A stretch of 9,865 nt of DNA from Thermoplasmata archaeon (GTDB lineage: Archaea > Thermoplasmatota > Thermoplasmata > SG8-5 > JAGLSY01), in the NCBI GenBank assembly GCA_023135545.1, contig JAGLSY010000137.1, forward strand, positions 1-9,865. Reading direction: 5' to 3'. The notes beneath the pieces were generated by a model, which ran no database searches, was not told the DNA's origin, and saw only the letters and a program-made list of their open reading frames with translations. Both the position numbers and the translations under genes were made by a program. This document shows, in pieces, positions 1-6,748 of the stretch; the stretch's first letter is position 1, and each line of letters opens with the position of its first letter.

Positions 1-887
1 TTCAGGGTAGAGCCAGAGAGGGCTCCATCGCGCTCGTCCGCGACAGTGATTTGGATCGCGTACTTGTGCATCCTCACATCCTCGAGAAGGCGGCCGGATG
101 TGTCAACCTCAACTCCCAGAACAGTATCCTGGACGAAGTTCTTTGGCACTCCGCCGCCTATCATGAAAACTCCGCTTTGCTTGCTGGCCGTAACGAGGGC
201 CACCAGTTCCCTGAAATCGGCAACCGAATCGATGCTCAGATGGTTTTCCGGGTTCTGGCGCTGATGGTCGAGTAGACCGAAGCCGGCGCTGCAATCCGAG
301 AAGGCCGGCACGAAGATGGGCACGTCCATTTTGTAGGCCGCGTGAATCACCGAATCATCGACCTTGGGCCCGACCTCATCCAGATACTTGCCCATCTCCC
401 TTATGAACTCGCGGGACGAGTAGGGACGTTTTTCCAGTTTGTCGGCAACAATCTTGATGGTCTGGTCGCATATTCGCAACTCATCCTCATCAATGAATGT
501 GTCGTATATTCTGTCGATGTGTAGCTCTCTGAGGTCGTTGTCGTCAATGAACGGTGTTCCGATGTAATGCTTGAAGCCGATGGCCTCGAAAAAATCCATG
601 TCAACTATGACTGCGCCAGTAGATACTATGGCATCAACCATGTTGTTCATTATCATGTCGTGGACTATCTTCTTGAGGCCTGCTGAGAAAAGGGAGCCGG
701 ACATGCATAAAATTATCTTGCAGTCGCGGTCGGCCAGCATCATGTCGTATATCTTTGCGGCCCTTGATAAATTGCGGGCCTGGAATGCCATGCTGGACAT
801 CGCCTCGACAATGTCAACCACGTCATGCTCTTTCATGTCATAATGCACTATCAGGTCCTTGAGGAGGTCTTCCTTTTTGAGATTCAT
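1..887 (-). CDS. dys: Deoxyhypusine synthase (3'-truncated by window edge)
   Basis: Transfers the aminobutyl group of spermidine to a lysine of translation factor aIF5A, the first step of hypusine formation, using NAD in the cytosol. Reading inward from the ATG at 887, 295 codons are open up to the window edge. The C-terminal half carries the family signature GGGVPKNF, with the catalytic lysine at residue 249 by analogy to the human enzyme. It is followed by HKYAIQIT and DGALSGSTL, the end of the active-site region. Archaeal members are usually a little over 300 residues, so only a short tail should be missing. The start is the first in-frame ATG; another ATG at 901 is out of frame and stops after five codons. 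No strong ribosome site is seen, and the TATA box at about 931-940 predicts a short leader. It is transcribed divergently from top6B. Close paralogues of unknown substrate exist in archaea, but the intact lysine favours a true synthase. Confidence 0.93.
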   Translation of the reverse strand, partial: MNLKKEDLLKDLIVHYDMKEHDVVDIVEAMSSMAFQARNLSRAAKIYDMMLADRDCKIILCMSGSLFSAGLKKIVHDMIMNNMVDAIVSTGAVIVDMDFFEAIGFKHYIGTPFIDDNDLRELHIDRIYDTFIDEDELRICDQTIKIVADKLEKRPYSSREFIREMGKYLDEVGPKVDDSVIHAAYKMDVPIFVPAFSDCSAGFGLLDHQRQNPENHLSIDSVADFRELVALVTASKQSGVFMIGGGVPKNFVQDTVLGVEVDTSGRLLEDVRMHKYAIQITVADERDGALSGSTL

Positions 888-930
888 GATATCAAATCCA
901 TGAGATATATTATACAAAGAAGGAAAGAGA

Positions 931-947
931 AATATATATTCTTTTGT
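931..947 (-). promoter_or_regulatory. BRE/TATA-like promoter of the deoxyhypusine synthase gene
   Basis: Read on the minus strand, ACAAAAG (purine-rich, BRE-like) is followed by AATATATATT. A start site about 25 bases downstream would fall near 908-910, leaving a leader of about 20 bases before the ATG at 887. The TATA core is itself palindromic, so it could also fire rightward toward top6B, which would give a leader of more than 250 bases. Assignment rests on motif and spacing only. Confidence 0.55.
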
Positions 948-1106
948 AAGGTCGCATGCCAACGTGGGTCCCAGTATCAGATAGCATGGGTACTAACATT
1001 ACTCAGTGCGATGGGGGAGGAAGGAGGGTATAGACAATAGCCAGCAAAGGCATCTTCAATGCAATAGTGGGAAAAGGAAGGTGGGCACAGATTGAATCTG
1101 CATGAG

Positions 1107-1119
1107 GTTAAACTTTAAC
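1107..1119. promoter_or_regulatory. 13-bp palindrome upstream of top6B (possible operator)
   Basis: GTTAAACTTTAAC is a perfect inverted repeat of six bases with one central base. It lies about 115 bases before the top6B start. It could be a dimeric regulator site or part of a weak TATA element. No second copy was noticed in the window, so function is unproven. Confidence 0.3.
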
Positions 1120-1163
1120 TATTGGATTTGCATTACCCTCAAGCAGAAGGGATGCACGATGAG

Positions 1164-1187
1164 ACTGGTAATATTCTTATTGCCAGT
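1164..1187 (+). promoter_or_regulatory. Hairpin in the presumed top6B leader
   Basis: ACTGGTAAT and ATTGCCAGT pair over nine positions, with one G-U, around a six-base loop (ATTCTT). It ends 44 bases before the top6B ATG. If the transcript starts upstream, this would be a 5' leader stem-loop. If not, it is a DNA inverted repeat. It has no T-tract, so it does not look like a terminator. Confidence 0.35.
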
Positions 1188-1231
1188 ATGTTAATCTGGT
1201 GACGTCCCTCTGATAAATTGAAGGGATCAAC

Positions 1232-3295
1232 ATGGCGGTTTCCACGGCTGAAAAATTGGCGCGCGGTCAGAAAGAGATTTCCATAGGGGAATTTTTCCAG
1301 AGGAACAAACAGATACTTGGATTCGACTCACTGACCAGGTCAATGATCACCGCCGTGAAGGAGGGCGTGGACAACTCGCTGGATGCCTGTGAGGAGGCAG
1401 GCATATTGCCAGATATATATGTCGAGATCGAGCAGGTGTCCAAGAACGAGTTCAAGATAATCCTGGAAGATAACGGGCCGGGCATTGTAAAACGGCAGAT
1501 GGCCAATGTTTTTGGCAGACTTCTCTACGGCTCCAGGTTTCACAGCATCAGGCAGTCCAGAGGTCAGCAGGGAATCGGAATCTCGGCGGTGGTGATGTAC
1601 GGCCAGCTGACAACCGGAAAGCCGACCTACGTGATTTCAAAGACAGAGAAAGAGGAAGTGGCTCATTGGATGCGCCTGATACTCAACACCAAGAAGAACC
1701 GCGCCGACGTGATAGAGGAGGATTTCAAGGTCTGGGAGGACAAGGAGCACGGCACCAGGATTGAGGTATTCATCAATGCAAGATACATTGCCGGCAAGCA
1801 GTCTGTTCTCGAATACCTGAAGGGCACGGCCATCGTCAATCCCCACGCTCATATCACCTTCAAGGACCCCAACGGAGAAGTTGAAGAATTCAAGCGGGTG
1901 AGTGATGAGAATCCAAGGGCCACCAGGGAAATAAAACCCCACCCCAAGGGCATAGAACTGGGGTACTTTATCAACATGGCCAAGGCCTCCAAGCACAGGC
2001 GGATGGTTACCTTCCTCACCGACGAGTTTTCCAGGGTAAGCCCCAGGGTGGCCAAGGAGATCCTTGAGAAGGCAGGCGTCAGGGAAAAGCAGAGCCCCAA
2101 GACTTTATCCATCCAGGATGCGAAGTCTGTTCTCAAGGCCATTGATGAGGTCAAAATCATGGCCCCCCAGACCGACTGCCTTTCACCCATAGGCCCCACC
2201 CTCATTAAGAAGGGATTGAGGAACGTGCTCAGCGGACTGAGGCCTAAATTCTACGCTCCGCCGGTAACCAGGGACCCGAAGGTGTACTCTGGCCACCCCT
2301 TCCAGGTCGAGGTCGGTATGGTATATGGGGGCGAACTTCCCAAAGACAAGCAGGTCGAGATACTGAGATTCGCCAACCGTGTTCCATTGCTGTACCATCA
2401 GGGAGGGGATGTCATCACCAATGCCATCTCCAAGGTTGATTGGAGACGATACGGCCTGGAGCAGAGGGGAGGGAAGGGCATACCCTACGGGCCGGCGGTC
2501 ATCCTCGTCCATGTGGCATCGACCCAGATTCCCTTCACCAGCGAATCAAAGGACGCTATTGCAAACATCAAGGTCATCGAGAACGAGGTAGAGAAGGCAC
2601 TGAGGCTGTGCGCCAGGAAGCTGAAGACACATCTGAGCAAGAGCGCGAAGAAGGCAAAAAATCGGGAGAAGTTCAACATAGTCCAGGTACTGCTGCCGGA
2701 GATTGCAAAGAAGTCGGCCAGCATAGTGGGAAAACCGGTACCCAAGCTGGGCAAGACCATAACCAGCATCATGAACGTCATCTGGATTGATGATTCCATT
2801 GAGTATGACAAGAAAAGGCACAAGGTCCAGGTCGATATCTATAACTACACCTCCACTATCAAGAAGATGAAGCTGTACACCGAGCTCCCAATCGACAACC
2901 TGGACATGAAAAAAATTGACCCCGAGCCAGACGACATCAATGGCGATAAGATACAATGGGACATAAAGAGGATAACCAGCACCGATGTTTTTTCCATCAA
3001 GTTCGAGCTCAAGGGCCTGGAAGAGGAGGACTTCAGCGATATCGAAGTATATTTCTCGGATGTGAATCCATCAATAGTCATCGGGGCCGAGATGCTGCCA
3101 GGGGACTGGAACCTGGACGACAAGAAGATAACCGCTGCTGCTCAATCTCTTTTTGACTATGACGAGGAAAAGGATGATGATGGAGTGGCTGGCCAACCGG
3201 ATGAGGAGGAGGAAAATGATGTTGTGGATTACGATGACGAGGCCGATCTTTCGGATGATGATAATGGCATTGATGATAAGGCGGAGGGATTTTGA
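1232..3295 (+). CDS. top6B: DNA topoisomerase VI subunit B (ATPase)
   Basis: ATPase and DNA-gate-closing subunit of the A2B2 type IIB topoisomerase, which relaxes and decatenates DNA. The N-terminal GHKL fold shows the N-box EGVDNSLDA (Glu44, Asn48), the DNGPG loop at 80-84 and the glycine-rich lid GQQGIGI at 111-117. A helix-two-turn-helix region follows (about 230-310). The transducer domain includes GGKGIPYGP, whose Lys415 matches the ATP-contacting switch lysine of the family (inferred by motif). At 687 residues it is much longer than the 530-residue Sulfolobus protein. The extra length fits the C-terminal Ig-like domain of methanogen-type subunits plus a very acidic tail: 24 of the last 46 residues are Asp or Glu. 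A weak ribosome site, GGGATC, precedes the ATG. The top6A start lies 56 bases after the stop, so the two genes are surely cotranscribed. Confidence 0.97.
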   Translation: MAVSTAEKLARGQKEISIGEFFQRNKQILGFDSLTRSMITAVKEGVDNSLDACEEAGILPDIYVEIEQVSKNEFKIILEDNGPGIVKRQMANVFGRLLYGSRFHSIRQSRGQQGIGISAVVMYGQLTTGKPTYVISKTEKEEVAHWMRLILNTKKNRADVIEEDFKVWEDKEHGTRIEVFINARYIAGKQSVLEYLKGTAIVNPHAHITFKDPNGEVEEFKRVSDENPRATREIKPHPKGIELGYFINMAKASKHRRMVTFLTDEFSRVSPRVAKEILEKAGVREKQSPKTLSIQDAKSVLKAIDEVKIMAPQTDCLSPIGPTLIKKGLRNVLSGLRPKFYAPPVTRDPKVYSGHPFQVEVGMVYGGELPKDKQVEILRFANRVPLLYHQGGDVITNAISKVDWRRYGLEQRGGKGIPYGPAVILVHVASTQIPFTSESKDAIANIKVIENEVEKALRLCARKLKTHLSKSAKKAKNREKFNIVQVLLPEIAKKSASIVGKPVPKLGKTITSIMNVIWIDDSIEYDKKRHKVQVDIYNYTSTIKKMKLYTELPIDNLDMKKIDPEPDDINGDKIQWDIKRITSTDVFSIKFELKGLEEEDFSDIEVYFSDVNPSIVIGAEMLPGDWNLDDKKITAAAQSLFDYDEEKDDDGVAGQPDEEEENDVVDYDDEADLSDDDNGIDDKAEGF

Positions 3296-3339
3296 ATGCG
3301 AGAACGAAGTGATTGCATTCAAATTTCCGAAATGATAAT

Positions 3340-3344
3340 GGAGG
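3340..3344 (+). promoter_or_regulatory. Shine-Dalgarno site that fixes the top6A start
   Basis: GGAGG lies seven bases before the ATG at 3352. An upstream in-frame TTG at 3313 would place this motif inside the coding region, so the ATG is the better start. Confidence 0.7.
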
Positions 3345-3351
3345 AAATCAG

Positions 3352-4449
3352 ATGGTGAGTGAGGACAGGCATCAGAAGGCTGTGAAGGAACTTTACGATA
3401 TCGCAGACAGCATATACAGGCAGATCGAGAAGGGCCAGATACCTAAAATGGAAATCCCCCTCAGGTCCAAGAAGAACATTCAATTCGCGCCCAGGAAAGG
3501 CGTCTGGAAATACGGGAACATGAAGGGCATACGCAGTGCGAAGAAACTGAACGGGGCCTACATGCTCCTCAGGACAATGTACATGCTGGAGTTCATAAAG
3601 GACATGATAAAGGATAACAAATCATCAACCCTCAGGGAAATGTACTATATCTCCGAGGGCTGGGACAAGGGAAAGTTCGGGTCCCAGGATGAGTCAAACA
3701 ATCTTGCCGAGGACCTGGAGATCGTGACGGCGTGCATGCGTGAGGACTTCAAACTGAGGCCGGAAGAAGACGGAGCCAGGATAATCGGCAACCTCACCCT
3801 GGAGGAAGTGAATAGAAAGGGAATCAAGAAGAGGATCAACTGCCAGGACGATGTCGGCGACTCGGGATACAGCATTCCCTACAATGTGGAAACCGACAAG
3901 GTCAACTTCATAGACTGTGATGCGAAATTTGTCATGGCAGTAGAAACTGGCGGTATGTTTGACAGATTGGTGGAAAATGGATTTGACGAAGACAGCAACG
4001 CCATCGTACTTCACCTCAAGGGACAGCCAGCACGTTCCACAAGGCGGATGATGAAGCGGCTGAATGAGGAAATGAACTTGCCGATCTTGGTATTCACCGA
4101 TTGCGATCCCTGGTCCTTCCGCATATACTCGAGCATCGCCTATGGAGCCATAAAGACAGCCCACATATCGGAGTATCTGGCATGCCCGAGCGCCATCTAC
4201 ATCGGCATCACCACTGACGACATACTCAACTATGACCTCCCGACAGACAAATTGAATGCCCAGGACATAAAAGCACTGAAGAGCGAACTCACGGACCCCA
4301 GGTTCAAGGACAGGTTCTGGAGAGATGAGATAGAATTAATGTTAAAAATCAACAAGAAAGCTGAACAGCAGGCATTAGCCAAGTACGGATTGAACTTCGT
4401 AACTGATAAGTATTTGCCAGAGAAGTTAACAGAACTAGGAGTATTATGA
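3352..4449 (+). CDS. top6A: DNA topoisomerase VI subunit A (Spo11-like cleaving subunit)
   Basis: Makes the transient double-strand break through a tyrosyl-DNA bond. At 365 residues it has the usual family length. The winged-helix (CAP-like) half carries LREMYYISE, whose Tyr98/Tyr99 pair contains the catalytic tyrosine, most likely the second. The Toprim half supplies the metal-binding acids Glu198 (VETGGMFD) and Asp250/Asp252 (FTDCDPWS). Residues 227-237 contain HLKGQPARSTR. Start chosen from the GGAGG site. An oddity is that codon use switches sharply to AT-rich synonyms from about base 4330. Leucine is CTC/CTG/TTG before and mostly TTA/CTA after. The last 29 codons recur in host-like codons at 4553-4642. 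So the functional 3' end may have been supplied by a foreign or diverged copy, although the protein itself looks intact. Confidence 0.97.
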   Translation: MVSEDRHQKAVKELYDIADSIYRQIEKGQIPKMEIPLRSKKNIQFAPRKGVWKYGNMKGIRSAKKLNGAYMLLRTMYMLEFIKDMIKDNKSSTLREMYYISEGWDKGKFGSQDESNNLAEDLEIVTACMREDFKLRPEEDGARIIGNLTLEEVNRKGIKKRINCQDDVGDSGYSIPYNVETDKVNFIDCDAKFVMAVETGGMFDRLVENGFDEDSNAIVLHLKGQPARSTRRMMKRLNEEMNLPILVFTDCDPWSFRIYSSIAYGAIKTAHISEYLACPSAIYIGITTDDILNYDLPTDKLNAQDIKALKSELTDPRFKDRFWRDEIELMLKINKKAEQQALAKYGLNFVTDKYLPEKLTELGVL

Positions 4450-4458
4450 GTTGATTTT

Positions 4459-4525
4459 CGAGCAGGCTTACCCGAGTTTTTCTTTGTAACCCCTTTTTTT
4501 CTTTTTGGAGGGTAAGCCAGCGCAG
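4459..4525 (+). terminator. Hairpin plus T-tracts after top6A; border repeat A
   Basis: Ten bases after the top6A stop a long-range inverted repeat begins. GGCTTACCC (4465-4473) pairs perfectly with GGGTAAGCC (4510-4518), and two further pairs lie beyond an A/A mismatch. The 36-base loop is T-rich, with runs of 5, 3, 7 and 5 T. Archaeal RNA polymerase stops at such T-tracts, so this is the likely top6 operon terminator. Its flanks, CGAGCAGG (4459-4466) and GCCAGCGCAG (4516-4525), recur in the same order at 6647-6673 after the ASCH gene. The segment may therefore also be a small repeat element. Confidence 0.6.
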
Positions 4526-4552
4526 AAAATCATAAAAAGAAAAAATTGGGAG

Positions 4553-4642
4553 GCGGAGCAGCAGGCACTGGCCAAATACGGATTGAATTTCGTAACAGAG
4601 AAGTACTTGCCGGAGAAGCTGACGGAACTTGGTGTGCTTTGA
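4553..4642 (+). pseudogene. Silent duplicate of the top6A 3' end (29 codons plus stop)
   Basis: Translates as the last 29 residues of Top6A plus the stop, with one change (Asp to Glu). Yet 18 of 90 bases differ from the functional end at 4360-4449, and 17 of those 18 differences are synonymous. Upstream of it the homology ends at about 4550; no in-frame ATG or ribosome site precedes it, so it should not be translated. Its codons (CTG, CTT, ACG, CCG) match the body of top6A, whereas the functional tail uses TTA, CTA and ACA. The simplest reading is that this is the displaced original end, while the present functional tail came from a diverged source. The reverse, an imported fragment, is also possible. 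Confidence 0.85.
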
Positions 4643-4690
4643 GAGATGAGTTCATATCGGTTTAATAATACATTCGACCACCCCCCCATA

Positions 4691-4730
4691 TTTGATATTT
4701 AAAGCACAACTGATATAAACAAATAATATT
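4691..4730 (+). promoter_or_regulatory. Probable promoter region of the PIN/ASCH operon
   Basis: Two TATA-like stretches occur, GATATTTAAAG (about 4694-4704) and TGATATAAAC (4711-4720). They lie 65-95 bases before the ATG at 4787, and either would give a leader of several tens of bases. A run of seven C (4681-4687) sits just upstream. The choice between the two is not decidable by eye. Confidence 0.4.
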
Positions 4731-4786
4731 AATGGAGATGTTAATATCGATATGACTATGAATTTAATACATAGCGGGGTCAAGAA

Positions 4787-6277
4787 ATGCGAATTCTTTT
4801 AGATACAAATATTTTTATTTATCGCGAAGATGACAAGGTTTTAAATGATAGTCTACAAAAATTGTTAAGCAATTTAAATAAACTAAAAGTTGAATTACTG
4901 GTTCACCCTTTTTCAGTTGATGAAATAGAAAGCGACAGAGATGAAAAAAGAAGACGCATTATGTCTTCGAAAGTTCAAGCATATTCAATTTTAGATTCTC
5001 CTCCAAATCCTGAAAAAGATGCTATATTTTTAGAAAGCTTAATCAAACCTATTGAAGTGGACGATTATATCTTATATTCAGTTTTAAAAAATGCTGTAGA
5101 TTTTCTTATTACCGAAGATAGAGGAATCCATAAAAAATCAATAAAGTATAATATTGATGGTAGGACTTTTTTAATTGATGAAGCTGTTGTTTTTTTTGAT
5201 AGTTACTTTCAAAAAACCCAAGTAATCTCTCCACCTGCTTTGAAAGATGAATATGTATACAATCTAGATCTAAATGATTCTATATTTGACAAATTAAAAG
5301 TGGATTATGAAGAATTCGAGGATTGGTTCAATAAGATTTCTAAAGAGGGACGGAAATGCTGGGTGCATTATCGAGAAGATGATTCAATTGGAGCACTGCT
5401 TATTTACAAGATTGAAAACGAGGGGTTTCCAAATTTCAATCCACCACTAGCTAAAAAAACTAGATTGAAAATAAATACCTTTATCGTCACCCATATAGGG
5501 CATAAGATAGGTGAATTATTCATAAAATTGAGTGTAGATCTTTGCTTACAAAATAATATTTCAGAAATATATCTAACCCATTTTACTGAAGAAAACGACA
5601 AATTAGTTCAATTAATAACTGAATATGGTCTGAATAAGATTGCAGAAAATGAAAGAGGAGAAGATATTTTCTTGAAAAAACTAATTGCTGATGAAGATTG
5701 GAAAAAATATGATAAAATTGAACTGGCTAAAAAATATTATCCATCTTTTTACGATGGAATAGAGGTGAGAAAATTTATTGTTCCAATTTTACCAGAATAT
5801 CATAATAAACTCTTTACAGACTTCAAAGGACGCCAAACAACAATATTAGAGCATTCTGGGGATTTCATAGTCGAAGGAAATACAATTAAAAAAGCATACC
5901 TAACACACTCAAGGATTACAAAAATGCAGACTGGTGATCTTTTATTATTTTATAGATCTCAAGATTTGGGAAAGATTACTTCTATTGGCGTTATTGAATC
6001 TGTAATTGATGACCTTACTGATGTAACTGATATCATGAGAGTTGTAGGAAAAAGAACGGTTTATTCAAAAGAGGAAATAGAAACATTTTTGTCTACTACA
6101 GCAAAAGTAATTTTGTTTTTACATATGTTCCATTTAAAAAATCCACTTGACCTTGAAGAGTTAATTGATGAGAAGGTTATTTTAGGTGCCCCCCAGACAA
6201 TAGGCGAAATCTCGGATGAAAATTATCAAAAAATAAGAAAATTAGGTGATATAGATGAAGATTTTACTATCAATTAA
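4787..6277 (+). CDS. PIN-GNAT-EVE/PUA-like multidomain protein (putative RNA-targeting effector)
   Basis: I know no characterised homologue; the roles below are inferred from domains. Residues 1-140 form a PIN nuclease domain. It opens MRILLDTNIFI with Asp6, then has Glu46 (SVDEIESD), Asp92/Asp93 and Asp111 (LITEDRG), a complete acidic metal site as in VapC-type RNases. Residues about 155-300 look like a GNAT acetyltransferase, with a core strand INTFIVTHIG and the acetyl-CoA loop GHKIGELFIK at 237-246. Residues about 325-496 resemble an EVE/PUA-like domain (KAYLTHSRITKMQTGDLLLF, then a strand ITSIGVIES), a fold that reads modified bases or binds RNA. There is no signal peptide or membrane segment. 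The ribosome site is weak. It overlaps the ASCH gene by 23 bases, so the two are coupled. Codon use is much more AT-rich than in the neighbours. Confidence 0.8.
   Translation: MRILLDTNIFIYREDDKVLNDSLQKLLSNLNKLKVELLVHPFSVDEIESDRDEKRRRIMSSKVQAYSILDSPPNPEKDAIFLESLIKPIEVDDYILYSVLKNAVDFLITEDRGIHKKSIKYNIDGRTFLIDEAVVFFDSYFQKTQVISPPALKDEYVYNLDLNDSIFDKLKVDYEEFEDWFNKISKEGRKCWVHYREDDSIGALLIYKIENEGFPNFNPPLAKKTRLKINTFIVTHIGHKIGELFIKLSVDLCLQNNISEIYLTHFTEENDKLVQLITEYGLNKIAENERGEDIFLKKLIADEDWKKYDKIELAKKYYPSFYDGIEVRKFIVPILPEYHNKLFTDFKGRQTTILEHSGDFIVEGNTIKKAYLTHSRITKMQTGDLLLFYRSQDLGKITSIGVIESVIDDLTDVTDIMRVVGKRTVYSKEEIETFLSTTAKVILFLHMFHLKNPLDLEELIDEKVILGAPQTIGEISDENYQKIRKLGDIDEDFTIN
6244..6250 (+). promoter_or_regulatory. 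Strong Shine-Dalgarno site of the ASCH gene inside the PIN gene
   Basis: AGGTGAT matches the archaeal anti-Shine-Dalgarno complement GGAGGTGATC over seven bases and lies four bases before the ATG at 6255. It is far better than the site of the upstream gene. That suggests the small protein is made at least as efficiently as the large one, as in antitoxin-type pairs, or that it depends on coupling. Confidence 0.6.
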
Positions 6278-6629
6278 ACCAAAATATGTAGAAGAAATAA
6301 TGAACGGCCATAAAAAATACGAATTTCGAAAAACAATCTTTAAGAATACAGATGTAGAAAAAGCATTAATCTATTCGACATCGCCTATTAAAAGGATTGT
6401 TGGTGATTTTGAAATCGGTGAGATCATTGAAGGTCACCCTAAAGATCTTTGGAATGAATTAAATGAACATGCTGGCATTAGCAATGATGAATTTATAAAT
6501 TACTTTAATGGCAATTCCAAAGGATATGCTATTCAAATAAAATCTGTTAATATATTTGATGAGCCAATTGATCCATGGGAAAACAATCCTAATTTTACCC
6601 CACCACAATCATTTTTCTACATTGATTAA
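6255..6629 (+). CDS. ASCH-domain protein (PUA-like, putative RNA or modified-base binder)
   Basis: A single-domain protein of 124 residues that fills the usual ASCH length. The N-terminus LLSIKPKYVEEIMNG followed by KKYEFRK is the typical ASCH opening. The strand LIYSTSPIKRIVGDFEI and the later GYAIQIKSV complete the small beta barrel. ASCH proteins are related to PUA domains and are predicted to bind RNA or modified nucleosides; a few act as amidohydrolases on acetylated nucleosides. Which applies here is not known. Because the partner carries an acetyltransferase domain, either reading or removal of an acetylated base is an attractive but untested link. Its start overlaps the end of the PIN gene by 23 bases and has its own strong ribosome site. 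It could be an antidote or accessory subunit. Confidence 0.85.
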   Translation: MKILLSIKPKYVEEIMNGHKKYEFRKTIFKNTDVEKALIYSTSPIKRIVGDFEIGEIIEGHPKDLWNELNEHAGISNDEFINYFNGNSKGYAIQIKSVNIFDEPIDPWENNPNFTPPQSFFYID

Positions 6630-6748
6630 TTTATTTTTGAGCTCCCCGAGCAGGTAGGGGACGGCCAGCGCAGGGGCAAGAGGTTAGGGGGCAGGGTAGG
6701 GGAAGCATTGTACCAGCATAGAATATTCATCAGGGCAGGGAGAGCTTT
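6630..6748. other. Gap between convergent genes with border repeat B and G-rich tract
   Basis: This lies between the stops of the ASCH gene (plus) and the aminotransferase (minus). A short T-run (6634-6638) may end the ASCH transcript. CGAGCAGG (6647-6654) and GCCAGCGCAG (6664-6673) repeat the motif pair seen after top6A, here only nine bases apart. CCCC (6644-6647) and GGGG (6657-6660) could form a small stem. From 6673 to 6702 the plus strand carries four closely placed runs of at least three G, so a G-quadruplex is possible. There is no coding potential. Confidence 0.55.

Larger units (their letters stand above)
948..1231. other. Intergenic region upstream of top6B
   Basis: No convincing gene lies between the two divergent genes. 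A short open frame at 825-1040 on the plus strand has no ribosome site and no recognisable protein features. The stretch holds a 13-bp palindrome (1107-1119), a stable hairpin (1164-1187) and purine-rich G tracts near 1012-1027. It must contain the top6B promoter, but no TATA box stands out clearly. The hairpin and palindrome are the best candidates for regulation. Confidence 0.5.
4643..6646. other. AT-rich accessory island
   Basis: Base composition drops abruptly to strongly AT-rich after the top6A fragment and recovers in the G-rich gap after the ASCH gene. Neighbouring housekeeping genes use G/C-ending codons, while both island genes use TTA, AAA, ATT and GAT throughout. The island is flanked on both sides by the CGAGCAGG / GCCAGCGCAG motif pair. 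No integrase, transposase or tRNA attachment site is present. Horizontal acquisition is inferred from composition and from the damaged gene ends on each side. Confidence 0.7.

Noticed and set aside
1151..1200. A C/D-box guide RNA in the top6B leader (ACGATGAG and a later CTG)
   Set aside because: The box sequences are not proper RTGATGA/CTGA pairs and no internal C'/D' boxes are seen; the hairpin is the stronger signal.
1637..2205. Long minus-strand open frames inside top6B
   Set aside because: The plus-strand frame carries all GHKL motifs; the antisense frames have no domain, promoter or ribosome site.
3313..3351. Upstream TTG start for top6A adding 13 residues
   Set aside because: A GGAGG site sits inside that extension, seven bases before the ATG at 3352, and the added residues resemble nothing in the family.
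4505..4642. The open frame leading into the duplicated top6A end as a small gene
   Set aside because: It has no ATG and no ribosome site, and the residues before the duplicated part do not match Top6A; a displaced gene end explains it better.
4681..4687. C7 run as a phase-variable tract of the PIN gene
   Set aside because: It is about 100 bases before the start, outside the coding region, and a single homopolymer of seven is weak evidence.
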